Below, in pieces: positions 40,541-53,358 of a stretch of DNA of 64,000 nt. Both the position numbers and the translations under genes were made by a program. This DNA comes from Pyrocephalus nanus. Taxonomy: Eukaryota; Chordata; Aves; Passeriformes; Tyrannidae. The notes beneath the pieces were generated by a model. It was given only the letters and a program-made list of their open reading frames with translations. It was not told the DNA's origin and did no database searches. The DNA is taken from assembly GCA_038380795.1 (NCBI GenBank), contig CM076259.1, forward strand, positions 99,683,739 to 99,747,738. Reading direction: 5' to 3'. Within the stretch, counting starts at the first letter, position 1. Each line of letters starts with the position of its first letter.

Positions 40541-43500
40541 GAACCTGAACATGTCAGCGTCAAATTTTCACATGCTCATGCCTTGGTACAAAGTCCTGGT
40601 AAACGAGCATTCAAACATTATGATGAAAATTGAGCTGCATTCTGTACTAAAAGTTGTGTTGCATCTACGTTACACCTAAAGTTAAAAAAAAAAAAATTAT
40701 ACATAGGTAATTAGATACTCAGAGTGTGACTAACATAAAATGTCCAGCTCTCCAGCTCTTTTGACAAATTTGACAGCTGTTCTGGCATACATATTTTCTG
40801 CCCTTTTCATCCCTTCTTTCTTCCTCATTTTCACTCTAACAGATGCTTTTATTCTGTTTCGTTTTTTTTTTTGTTTTGTTTCTCCTTCTCTCTTCAGTGG
40901 CAGCGTCAGGGGGAGGGAGGGAGGAAGCGTAGGGTGCTAATGCACAAAGCAGTGCTTGTTAAAAACTGAACATATCCAGGCAATTCGCCAAATTTAATTC
41001 CAAAGACCCTGCTTGTGATTCGATGCTAAAACGGAATATAGCATTGTTCTAACTGTCTGTAGGACACCGTGTCTTCTATGGAAGAGGAGTTCAAAACAAA
41101 AGGACAAAAACCAGCTTGACACTCCCCCCAGCCTCCAAACACACACTTTATTCCAGAAAATACCATATTCATTGGCCTTCAGAGTTGTTAGAAATAAATC
41201 AAGCAGAAAAGGAAGGGATTATCTCACAAACATCATGAAAAAAACATTATTGAAGTTCACAGAGGACATGGTAAAAGCCAAAAAGAATAAAATTCTGATG
41301 CTTTTATTCGATTTGCCACATTCAGTGTTTGTATTTGAACTTCTTTGCAATGAAAATGGTTGATTAATAAGAGATATCAGAATCTGGCCTGAAAATACCA
41401 TACCCTGTGTCCTTTAGAAATGGAAAGCATTGACACAGCTCCCCAAATTCTTTTGAACCAGACTGTGAATTCTGTATTTATTTCATGAGGAATCATTACC
41501 TGAGGCTGGAGGAGAGGCCACTCAGCTGAGAAAATGCACATACAAGTAAATCTGTGGCTCTGAAACTAAGACTGAGGTTAGTTTACAAAACAAGTGAGGG
41601 AGAAAGACAAAGAGAAATTAGCTACACTTAAAATTGCAATGAGCAATACTCACATACACTTTCTCTCCCACAATTTGCCATGTAGCCCAATTTGCCCCAA
41701 GAGACCATAAGTCGTATTATTTAACAGTGGAAAGAAGTACTAAATTGTGAAATAGGCACAACACAAGTCTAAATTCCAGATGATTTATGCCACATTCCAT
41801 TACTAGCATTGCATATCCAAAATAAAACACATGTACTGACATCCATAGCAGTAATAATACATTAAACTATATACGGAAGTTGTATGAAGAGATAAATCAA
41901 GGTTTAACTGACAGGGTCTCAAGCACAAATTTTAACTCACTTCCCGTTTAGACAACTTTTTCTTTTTTAACCTCATATGCAAGAAGTGCTTCTTTTCCCA
42001 TGACTGTCCACTTTTCCCCCATATGCAGCCTTTCCCAAATCTAGTGCAATCCCCCTCCATCTCCTCCTCAACCCGGGTCACTCAGTCACCAGCTGAACAG
42101 GGACTAGAGCCTGAGAGGGGCTCACAGCAGATGTACCTCTTCTCCACTCCAGCTGCAGGGTCTCTCCCTTCCTCTGAATGACCACTAACAGAGTACAGCT
42201 AACTTCACTTGCAGAGCACAAGGAAAAATTAATCTTTAAAGATGAGCAGACAAAGAGAAAGGGACTGCATGTCGTAAGACCAGGAAAAAGTAGAAGAGCT
42301 TCTCCATTCAAGAGCTTCCAAGCATACAAACTCCAGGAAATGCAGTTACTCTTTTCAAAACCCCTGTCAGCCAGCTCCTTCTCAGTCAGAGAGGCAGAGT
42401 TCCCTCTGTCAACTGGATGACGATGCAACTCGACCTTCTCTTGTAAATACACAAAGCAATAACAGGCTGTTTGGAAGCTGGGACATGCTTCACGTTTCTG
42501 AAGATCCAGAGAGTTTCAAATCAAAATTCTGATGTGGCAATGGATTTCTCCAGGTTTTTTTTTTCTTGCTTAGTTTTTGGGATTTGTTTTGTAAAATATT
42601 TTTTTGCCTTCTCTTAAATGATTAGAAACTGCAAGTCTTTCATAGTTAGACTAGCATAGATGGAAAGGCATGGAAGAAAGACAACATGCCAGAGAGTGCT
42701 AGAAGGAAACTAAATTGCTAGAAAAATATGCCATTGGTTTCTGAAAGGCAAGACAGTGTCTCTTTCCTCAGCTACCACCCATTTTGGCTTCCAATCTTCT
42801 GCTTTATAGTTGCAACAGAAGAAACCAAGGTGTCAGGGTTTATGAGCCTTTTCAGATATCACTCTTTTGGAGAGTGCAAACAGACAGCAGTTGATAATGC
42901 TAAGAACAAGTATGATTCAAACCTGGAGCTCTTAAATCACGTGTTTTCCAGAGAAGCCCCTTCAGTGTCATCCTCCATTTAGGCACTGATGCATTTTGAA
43001 GATAATAATTACCCATTAAGCATCTTGAATGAAAGAGAATGTGTGCTAAAAGAATTCAAGTCATTTGCTCAAAGTCATAAAAGCAAAAAACAGGTACAGA
43101 TACAACTTCAAACTCATGTAAATCACATGAGCTTGGCAGCTACAGCATATTGCCTTAATCAAGAGCTTAGCATTTTGCTAAGTCAATGTGCTTGTTCCTG
43201 TAAAAAAAGCACTTGAGAAGATTCTCAAGAACATATTAATCAGACAGCACTCTCTGTAGTCAAAAACAATGCTCTCTCAATAATTTTGATGTCCAAAAGT
43301 GATATTAAAAAGCAAGAGTGACTGAAAGGACCTTACAGTGACTGTACAAATTATTCAACTGCTACGTAAGACTTGTGTTCCTCAGTGTTCAATACACATA
43401 AGATACACTGCTCCTTCTTAATATTGTTTAGGACACCCTGCTCTTGACAACTTCAGCTATTAGGAAAACTTGCATGTTGTCTTCTGAATCTACTAAAGTT

Positions 43501-46428
43501 ATAAAATCCTATTTAGTTTAACATTTAATGAAGTTTAAACATCACAACAGATGAACTATCTTGCAGCTCTTATGTTCCAAATCCCCACCAACCTGGCTGT
43601 TAAGAAATCAAGCATTTTGGAAATTCAAAAGTTAAGAGAGCTTTTGCACACAGTGTTCAGTAACAGAGGGCATGAGTTCTGCATCCTCAAGCACTTTCTT
43701 AAATGCCTCATTTTGTAACAAGGCATTTATTTCCCAACCTGTCACCAAAATACCTTGGTTCTTCCTTTGTAACTCTATTGCACTCTTAAAACAAGCTAAG
43801 TTGTGTAACTTTGATAAGATGGTGCACACAAAAGTACTTTTTTTTTGCTGTTGATACAGCACAAATTTAACAACTCCTTCACACATTGCTGGGCCAACAT
43901 TTTATGCAGAGGGAAAACCCAGCAGGCTGGGCCACCATTGCTTACAGACTGCTGGAGGCTTTTTGCTTCATTTCTAACTCAAAGCACTTGATTGTTCTTT
44001 GTATCACCATCATGACCATACAAGTGAAGAACCCTATGGAGCTTCTTATGCAGGAAAGCAAGAGTTTCACCCTAGCCATTTTATTGCTTCACTCTAATAG
44101 CTGATAGCGTTAACAATGGCCCTGTCTCAAAGTTCAGACATATGTGCAGAGTTGAGCTTACGTTTTCTCTAACTTACTGTCCCAACCACAGTGGCCATCA
44201 GTTAGATTCTACATAAAAACGGTTGGAAGGTCAAAGAATTTAAAGCAATACACCAAAACGTCTGACTACTTCTGCTAGTGAGCAGTGCCCAGCAAAGGAC
44301 TGAACAAGCTGTATGTGGAATTGCAGTAATCAACTGAGTTTAGAGAATTTCCAACCAGGGCATAGTATTTGTTACTAGCTGCATTTCCATTTGAGATTGT
44401 TTTACTTTTTGAAACAGTAGTATATCTCAAAATTGAATAAATCTCCCTTCCCCACTGCCCTACCCCATTCCCCCCACTCCCCAACTGTTGCATTATAATG
44501 TTTAACTGTTGTACCTATATAGTTTACAAGGTATGACAGGTAAACAACTTGACAGCAGACATTAGGAAAGTCATAGTGGTAAAAGCACAAGGTGACATCT
44601 CTCAGCTATTTTTCTTTTATAACCACACAGATGCTAGACATGCAACAGAAGAATCTATTTCTGACCATTCAGACACCTAAAGATACCATCAATAAAACCA
44701 AAGGATGTTGCTTACTATTGTCTTCTCAAAGGATACACCCTGGCAATACAAAGGTATCATGAAATTCTATTTTTAAAAGAAACTGAGCAGTCACTACAAA
44801 GCAACACTGTTGCATTTATAGTGCCACTTTATTTAAAAAAGGCACAGTTTCTGCCACCTAGCTGCTACATGTAGGTTTATGTATGCTTATATCTAAAGGA
44901 GTTTCAGCATTTCAGAGATTAAAGTTTCTTCAAAATGTAATGCAGTTTTGAAATAGTGTATGAATTATAGAAGTAGTTGATGCCATTAAATGCATGTATA
45001 AGGGGAGCTATCTATATAAGAATTATTATCCAGAAAGGCTGCAGTAAAAGTAACTGCTAGCACTTCTTTACTGAAAAATTACCTGGCGTTTGGGGTGTCT
45101 CTGCATTTTTACAAAAGACTGAAAAATGCAACTAAGAAAAGCCTGTTCTCCTGCAGACCTTGCTATCAGTTCAGCACTTCCCACCACATTCGTGACTCTC
45201 TCAGAAGCCCTGGTTTTAATGAATGTATTTTGCAACTACAAAACAGCAAAAACGTTGAAATTACACTTAGAATCTCCACAGCAGATCAAGATTTTACTTA
45301 TTAAAATGTATTTAAGTGCTAGATGGAAAGCAGTGGTAATTGTTAACAGACTTGCAAAAAGAAAGTGTTTTGTGGTTCCGGAAAGAAAAAGAGTTCCAAG
45401 CCAGAGTGTGTATGCATTTTGTCCCATTGCTAGCCTGAAACATCTGTTAGAGGCCAGTAGCCATGCTCTCATGAATCATTTCTCTAAATAAGCTTAATCA
45501 ATCCTTTGTATCCAAGTTGCATCGTACTTCATTTCTTCAACCACATTTCCAAGACTGCATTCATAGCATGAAACATGTTTTGTAGATCTCATTATAATCA
45601 AAAGTTGTTTCCTGGATTATCAAATACCAATGCATATTTCTGTAATTACTTATCTGAAAGATGAAGCTAAGGAAGTATTCCATCGGGTCTTTAATGCAAT
45701 TTTTCAGCCAAATAAAAATTATTCCAAGTTATGTTTTAAAAACATTCCATACCATTTTTTTCCTGCTTCTAAGCGTAACACAAAATACAACTTTTCCTGT
45801 TCATTAGAGTAAGCAAGCATTTTCAGTGGTAATAAAACTCTATGGCAAAGTCTCAAATCAGCTAAGTTCTATCTGGTATGCACAGGTATTTTCCAACATG
45901 TCTTTTAACACAAGCATGCACATACAGACCTTGATCTAGCAGACTCCTTGCATGTTTTACAGCCAAGTACACCAACTATGCCTCTCAAGCTCACAAGGCT
46001 GCTTGTTGGTGCTTCTAAGGAGACACATCTATCAGTGTGTTTTTTAGCTGGGGCAGATTTTCACATTAACAAGCACATGATGCTAAAGAGATTTACCCTG
46101 AAACACAGTTCTGCTCAGAGAATCAGTTAGTTTAAAAAGTGTGCATTTTGTTTCATGTTTTAGCATGTTTGTTTGGGGTTTTTAAAATATGAATTTTGTA
46201 CTTCCATTAGCACCCACTACCTCTCTGCAGCTTGCCATATAACAGGAAAGGAGAAGCCAACACTGAGCATTATAAGAAGACGACGAGTCTGGAGTTATCC
46301 AGTTCAGACCAATCTTCTTGACTTTTCAAACTATTTGTATATGGAAGTTTCAGGAGGCAGTCATCCACTGCCATAACATTTTGTAGAAAAGCACCCTCTA
46401 ACAATAATTACTCCTTTTATTTTTAAGC
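40541..46428. other. non-coding unique DNA, no gene seen
   Basis: AT-rich unique sequence with minor T-rich runs near 40860 and 42555. No coding, RNA or mobile-element signals are recognised. Confidence 0.55.
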
Positions 46429-46750
46429 TTCCTCATGAAGGCAAGCTCTAGGGCAGGCACTGATCTCTGCTCTATGGTGACCAGTGACAGGACACCAGGG
46501 AATGCCTTGAAGTTGTATCAGGGGAGGTTTATGTTGGATATTAGAAAAAGATTCTTCATCTAAAGGGTGGTTGGGTGCTGGAACAGGCTCCCCAGGGAAG
46601 TGGTCACAGCACCAAGCCTGAGAGAGTTCAAGAAGTATTTGGACAATACTCTCAGGCACATGGTGTGAGTCTTGGCGCTGGTCCTGTGAAGGGCCAGGAG
46701 TTGGACTCTGACAATCCTTGTGGGTCTCTTCAAACTAGATACTCATATTT
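46429..46750 (+). mobile_element. CR1 LINE 3' fragment
   Basis: Forward CR1 tail of the same subfamily as the copy at 13.7 kb. It shows 'ggtgaccagtgacaggac', 'gatattagaaaaagattcttcat', 'ggaacaggctccccagggaagtggtcacagcaccaagcctga', 'tcaggcacatggtgtgagtcttgg' and 'ccaggagttggactctgacaatccttgtgggtc'. The final ATTCTATGATTCT is degraded to ACTCATATTTCT. It is about 320 bases long and fully 5'-truncated. Confidence 0.93.
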
Positions 46751-47596
46751 CTTCTCATGGAAGAGAGTGAATTACTTCAGAACTTCAAAAAACAAAACTT
46801 CTTTTTTTTTTCCCTCTTAGGTTCCTTTATGGCAGACACCAGTAAGTATCCAGTAAACTGTGATTAAATTTTAGCTTGAAATACAGCACAGACTCAGTTT
46901 ACTTCGGGTGATGAACTTAAACTCCCATTAATTTTAAGAAGTTCAGCTGAACTTTAAACTTTCAAACCTGTATTACATGTTCACTGAAGTTTTTTTACTG
47001 CAATGGACTTTTTAAAAAATCAAATTGGCCTTCATGAAGCCTTTTGTCAAAGAAGGCCTATATCAAGGCAGATTGAAACTTATCAGGATTGCCCAATTAA
47101 CACACAGTCTATGGTAGAGAATATATAAAACCTCTAGACCAGAGAGGCCAAAACCTCTGTCATTTTACCCTCACATTAGTTACATTTACTGGAGACCAAA
47201 CAGGTGGCAGTAGAGATTTGAAAAAAACAGTTTCTTAGTGTGAAGCAGCGTAACACCTAAGGAAGCTGTACAGGGAGAAAAGAAATCTATGCAATTATTT
47301 CATAGCACTGTAAATTAATTGCACTTCCAATTTTCATGACACTGTTGTGTTGGGAGTTTGCGCTTGTTGTAAAAATACTGCACAAAACATGAAAGGAAAT
47401 TCTCCTTTTCCTTCTAAAGGGAGTTTGAGGACTGCACACAGAACTTCATCGACAGTTGCTTGGACCAGACCACCAAAGCCACAGTGGCAAAAAGATGCTC
47501 TAACAGCAGCTATAGGCAGCTTCTCTTCCCTCACTGTGGCAACCCCCTAACTGATTTAGTAAAGGACAGATGTTGTGCATGACCCAATTGAACACC

Positions 47597-47615
47597 TTTT
47601 TTTTTTTTTTTTTTT
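47597..47615. repeat. poly-T tract (T19)
   Basis: A run of 19 T followed by GTTATGG. No retrocopied gene body is recognised on its right. Confidence 0.85.
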
Positions 47616-49802
47616 GTTATGGCTTTGGGGAAGGAAGTGAGTGTTGCAAGCAAAATTCAGCGTTGATTAAAAAGCACTAGCATTTAGCTGAACAAAACCC
47701 AATCTAGCCCCCTGGGCCTGTCTGACCCACTAACCACGGCTTCCTAACTGCTCCGTTATGGCAGAGTTTGCCTGAAATATGCAGAGCTTGCAGAGTAAAA
47801 AAATATGACCCTTACATCAGTTTTGCAACATTTCCTTAATGACATACCGTGAAAATCCCCATTCCCCCACCCTCAAATTTATTGGTTTTAAACTAAACAT
47901 TTATGGAGCCTCTTTAGCGACTGAACAGGGAATGCACAGAAGTATCAGACAGACATATGACATCGCTCAAATGTAGACAATGCATTTATAGCAAGATTTT
48001 GTTTCACTGCATGGAAAAGATTGGTAAAGAAACACAGAGTATTCCAATAGTTTAAAGTGTACTGTCCCTATGTTATGTGACAACACTTTTCCTCCAGACA
48101 CATTAGCTTTATTGAAATAGGTACCACCTACCAAAAAACCTGATCCCTGTTTTGTGTCAGTTTCAGACATGCTTCCTTAAAACATAGGCCTTTCATAGTG
48201 TTATAGTCTCAGAGTTCATCTAGGCTTTGTGCTTTCCTGTAGATCTGAAACAATAATCCCTGTACAAAAGAGAAGAGCACAAAAAGCAGGGGCAGGTAGT
48301 GTGGTACATATTTAGCCTTTCTTTCCCAAAGCGAGAGCAAAGGTACTAGAGTCATGCAAGAAGAAAGGCATGCTATGTACACTTGAGCTGCCTTTGCAAT
48401 ACCATTACCAAGCTTATCAAGAGCTGGTGCCCAACTGAAGTCCCAGTCCTGAAGCGTGCATGAAAAAATGTATCCATTATTATATGGATATATTATATGG
48501 AAATAGAAAAAAAAAACCCAGAAAGTAGATTTCCATCCATCACCATGGAAGAGGGAAAATTTGAAGTACCAGCCACTAAATGCTCAGAAAACCAACAGCA
48601 AGCAAAAGCCTCCAAAACAATAGCAGGTCTTGTGATTATTTTTCACCATTCAAGGAATACAAAAGACAGTGGCTGGATAGGAGCAGGAACCAAGAGCAAA
48701 GATTTTGCAGTGAGTAAGAATTAGACATCTGCATCTCTCTGAAAGATGCTGATCTACCTCCTGCACAGAAATCAAGGAGACAGCAAAGATACCGTCTCTA
48801 AAGAGCACGAGACATCTCACTGGTAGTGGAGGATAATATCTTGCAAAAATGTGATTCTTCGAAATGGGAGAAGGGATTGCCATGATTAGAGATTATCAAT
48901 GCTTTGTCATTTTATGGGAAAAAAAGAAAATTATGATTAGTGACCTCAAATTTCTCATGCTTTCCAAATATAAATTAGAACTTCAGAGGAAGAATCAGCG
49001 AAAATCAGACCCCAAAATACAGCCTCTTCGTACAACACCTACTTTTTCTTCACTTTCCAATTGTTCCTAAGGTGAGGGAATGTCCAATATGAGCCTTCAA
49101 ACTAAAGATCAATTTCATTTCACTGCAGAGACAATACTTTCAGAGGAAAAAAGAGGTAGCATACCATAATGTGCATTTCAAATATTTTTTCCACAAAGGA
49201 TGTTTCAATTTCTTGACAGAAATACCTTTCTAGTATAAGTATCCTGCTTGTCTGGATTAAAAAAATAAAAAATCCTATCATTTTTTGTTCTTCTGCCAGC
49301 ATTAACTTTTTAAACACTGTAAAAACAAACAACGGTGAAAAAAGCATATTCACTCCATCACCAGGGATCACAGACATGGAGAGTCTTTCCATACCATTGT
49401 ACGGCACAGCAGAACAAGGCAGGGACATCAGAGCATCCAGGCACTATACCAGAGAAGAATTTGGGAAAACACTTCAGCAGCTTCCAATGACTCCTGTCTG
49501 AAAAATGCCTTGGAAAACAAGTAGCAGAGTTGTGACGAGAGACTTTGAAACTGGCACTCTGTTTCAAACTGGCGACCTGATGGTGAGACAACCTGATGCA
49601 AAATGTTTCTTTTCAAAAAAACCTTTACTGCATTTTTTGATGAAAACTCATATTCACAGATTACCCACCCCACAAAGAGGGCTTGAAGATATTTTCAGTG
49701 GTGTCATCTACATGTAAAGAATAAAACAGACACATCATCTAGCTCATGTGAAAGAAAACCACAAGCAAGGGACTTTGAGCCTTCAAACCAGCAGAGCTTC
49801 CA

Positions 49803-49851
49803 GTTTGAGAAGGAAACGGTTTGAGAAGGAAACCTTGCACTCCTTGCACTC
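49803..49851. repeat. two adjacent short tandem duplications
   Basis: GTTTGAGAAGGAAAC occurs at 49803-49817 and 49819-49833 (period 16). It is followed immediately by CTTGCACTC at 49834-49842 and again at 49843-49851 (period 9). Confidence 0.8.
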
Positions 49852-51069
49852 CTGCTTTTTCTTGAATTTCCCACACACGGATACAAAAGGCAATGCCTTT
49901 AAAGCCCAAAGGACTTGGATTTAATGCTCTCTGATTATTTTAACTATTTTAGATGCCCATGAGAACAACAGCATTCGGGTTGTCCAGTTATGCACACAAT
50001 AAAGTTACCTTTTCACTTCCCATTTTCTACTCCCATTGTCCTGGCTTTCCGGAGTTGGGACAATGCAATACCCTGTCAGCCATCAAGCTCTGCAGCAGAC
50101 ACCACATCCCTGACAGTGTCCCACCAAGGCTTTTGGTATATGTTAGCCAAGCCTTGGTCTCCTCTACAGAGAAGAGGGGTCTCCTATAAATAGATAGAAG
50201 AAGTTATTGAGCAAACATTACTGAACTGATGGAGTGGCAGGGAGTGAACAACATGGAAGGAAAGGGAAAGATTTAGCAAAGCCAAATACTGCTAGAGTTA
50301 ATAATCATGCCCTAATTCAAACCAGGCTCCTCTAAAGCAGGTCAGGTTAATTTTAATTACTGTGCAGTTTTTTTCTTGGCATAAACCAAAGAGGTTCAAA
50401 TCAGAACCGCAGCAACCACTTGGGAGGCAGGAAGCTGCTGTGCTTATCCTATGAGTACCATGACCTGAATTAATTAGTATGCAGTGCTGCACATTTCCTT
50501 AAATCATCTCCAGTGCATACATTCCTGGTCTCACATCCAGGGTCACCATAGCTATGAGGGAAACAAAGGATGGTGATGTTTGCTGGCAACTGCTGCCCTG
50601 CCTCTTCCACGTGCCTCCACAGGGGCACAGCTGCTGGGGCTAATATTTGGGAAGGTATTTCCTTCTATAAACTCCTACCATGCAAATACAGGTAAGCCCA
50701 CATGCAGGAGACAGCAGGAGAAGGATTTCCCAAGCAAAAGTAGGAAATTAGAAAGGCTGCATGCCAATGTGTGATTGAGTTGATGGCCCATTTAAGGTTA
50801 CATTAACAGAGGTAAGTTTAGGTTACTATGTGCACCCTGATAGGAAAGAAGCTACACAGTCCAGACAGAACACTACCAGATTTCCACACTGCACAGCTTA
50901 TGTCACAGCACATACAGGGGCATTGTGATTACCCTCTGATTCAAAGCCACCTTCTCCACAGGGCTTAGCTTAACCAAAGTGTATGTCAGCAGCATCACAA
51001 ATACAAGGAGCCCCCTTTTATGCAACGTTACTGTTACCTCTGAAAAAAGTTTTTTACTTTGCATTCCAT

Positions 51070-51096
51070 AAAAAAAAACAAACAAACAACAAAAAC
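51070..51096. repeat. A-rich (AAAC)n tract
   Basis: A run followed by AAAC copies, simple low-complexity sequence. Confidence 0.75.
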
Positions 51097-51817
51097 AGGC
51101 ACCAAGGAATAAAATAAAGCTTGCCTTGTTTCACGCTAAGCCCAGAAAGGCCATATGAGGACCATCCTCAAAAGCCCTTGCAGAAAAGATCACAGATGCC
51201 CAAGCCAGGCCTTACTGTTTGTTCAGCAGCCACAAAAAGCCCTGATCATGCTAGTCTCCCACAGAAGGGTCGGTGACAGTGAGTACACAGCTAAGAAGAA
51301 CTCTAATCCTGATCTCCTCCTCTCAAGCTTCATGTTTTGTATCAGTAACTTCAACACTTAAGAGAAACACAGCTGCCTTGGCAGGTCATGCTCAAGGAAG
51401 AAAGGCAGTTTCTGAGACAGTAAGTGCAAAAGCTCCTTGAAAGTCAGGATGACCTAGGGGAAGGATTTTAAATTAATTGCCAGTATCTCCTAGAAGGAAG
51501 CACTGTCATGGTATGTCCTAAGTGCTGTGGCAATCCTAGGATGCAGGCTATCACTGGGGTGCACTTTCCAGCTCTCCCCCTCAGGACAAGGCAGGACCCA
51601 CAGCAGCTACCAAGCCTGAAGGCTTTAAGCACCACAGCTCCATCCCTGTCTGCCACTAAAAAGCAGAGATTCCTTCTGCAAGTCCACTTGTGACTAGGGA
51701 AGTCACAAAAAAGCAAAAGCCTGAATGTCTCTGGGAGCACATGCAGCAGCTCAGGATCAATTCCATTTTGGGATACTGCTGTGATGCCAGTGATTTAACC
51801 TGACACAAGAAAACAAT

Positions 51818-52585
51818 AAGAAAATGGCAAATAAATGTAAGCTGAACAAGGTCAAATACAAGATCCTGCTGCACTTGAGTTGAGGCAATCCCAACCATGC
51901 ATACAGGCAGTGAGAGGATTGAGAGCAGTCCTACTGAGAAGGACTTGGCTGTGTTGGTGGGAGAAAACCTGGGTATGAACCAGCAATGTGCACTTGCAGC
52001 CCAGAAAGCCCATTGTACTCTGGGCTGCATCAAAAACAGCATGGCCAGCAGGTCAAGAGGTGATCCTGCCCCTCTACTGTGCTCTGGTGAGACTCCACCT
52101 GGAGTACTACATCCAGCTCTGGGGTCCTCAGCACAATAAGGACATGGACCTGCTGGAGTGAGTCCAGAGGAAACCACGAAGATGATCACAGGGCTGGAGC
52201 ACCTCTCCTATGGTGAGGCTGAGAGAGTTGGGGTTGTTCAGCCTGGAGAAGAGAAGGCCCTGGAGAGACCTTGTAGCACCTTCCAGTACCTAAAGGGGCC
52301 TACAGAAAAGATAGGGAGGGACTCTGTCAGGGATTGTTGTGACAGGACAAGGGGTAATGCTTTTAACTGAAAGAGGACAGGTTTAGATTGGATACTAAAA
52401 AGCTTACACTAAAAAGGTTGCCCAGAGAAGTGGATGCTTCATCTCTGGAAGTGTTCAAGGCCAGTTTGGATGGCGCTCTGAGCAACCTGTCTACTGAAAG
52501 GTGTCCCTGCCCATGGCAGGGGAGCTGGCACTGGGTAACCTCTAAGTTAATGTCCAATCCAAACCATTCTATGATTCTTTGATTT
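51818..52585 (+). mobile_element. CR1 LINE 3' portion with internal deletion
   Basis: The piece ends with the classic ATTCTATGATTCTTTGAT. ORF2-type residues are readable in short stretches: [22 protein letters not shown] and [13 protein letters not shown] at about 51940-52060, followed by a frameshift, then LFSLEKR-like and QYLKG-like pieces. Around 52395-52420 the usual block encoding 'rkkffTmrVvrHWNRLP' is replaced by a short AT-rich stretch ('aaaaagcttacactaaaaagg'), so an internal deletion or rearrangement has removed several tens of bases. It belongs to the 'aaggtgtccctgcccatggcagg' subfamily. Confidence 0.94.
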
Positions 52586-53200
52586 TTCTCCTCTGTTTAA
52601 ACTTGGGTAAGGAGAAGAAATCTCTCTCCACAGATATCTAATAACCACATGCAAATGCAAAGCGCAAATGTTGGAGCAATGAAGCATATGCAACGAAATG
52701 CCTGACATATTTTCTGAGTAAGGCAATAGAAAACACTTTATTTACAAGGTACAGGAGCTAACATAAGGGACGTTTCACACATGCAGAAGACAGACTACTG
52801 ACCATGTGGGAAGTGGGCACAGCAGTCACGCTCGCGAACACGTATGGAAGGAGAAAGGCATGCTTCCCTCCTACTAATCTTACCATTCTCTTCCCTAAAA
52901 AACAAAGGGCTAAGGATCAAGTATTTTAGGAAGGATTACAGTAGATGAGAATTTAAGCAAGTATGATGGCATTTTCTGAATCCATAAACCTGCCTTATTT
53001 GATGAGAAAGAGGAAGGAATTCTTTGGGAACTCACATTTTGGCCGGATAACTGCTTCTCCCCTTCTGTATCTTCTTATGAAGTCCACATAAGTCTCTTCT
53101 CAGGAGTCCTGCATAGGGACCCATTTGGCATGCCAAAGAAATAAATAATGAACAAAGGTACGACATTTACAAGTAGCTGGTAAGTTTCTTCTGTTTCTTT

Positions 53201-53258
53201 GGTTTTTTTTTGTTTGTTTTTGTTGTTGTTGTTTGTTTGTTTTTGGGTTTTTTTAACA
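53201..53258. repeat. (GTTT)n/(GTT)n T-rich repeat
   Basis: T runs broken by G in GTTT and GTT spacing, including four GTT copies and several GTTT copies, ending in a T run before AACAG. Confidence 0.85.
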
Positions 53259-53323
53259 GAAACTCAGGTACTGTTTCCATTCTCATCCCTCAGTTAAACC
53301 CTAACAACTATGTGGCAAATATA

Positions 53324-53358
53324 GAATATAATTTTTTCTTTGAATATAATTTTTTCTA
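53324..53358. repeat. 18-bp tandem duplication
   Basis: GAATATAATTTTTTCT starts at 53324 and again at 53342, two near-identical copies with period 18. Confidence 0.8.

Larger units (their letters stand above)
46751..51817. other. non-coding unique DNA, no gene seen
   Basis: Unique sequence apart from the simple repeats listed separately. Overlapping frames around 49.3-49.7 kb on both strands lack domain signals. Confidence 0.55.
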
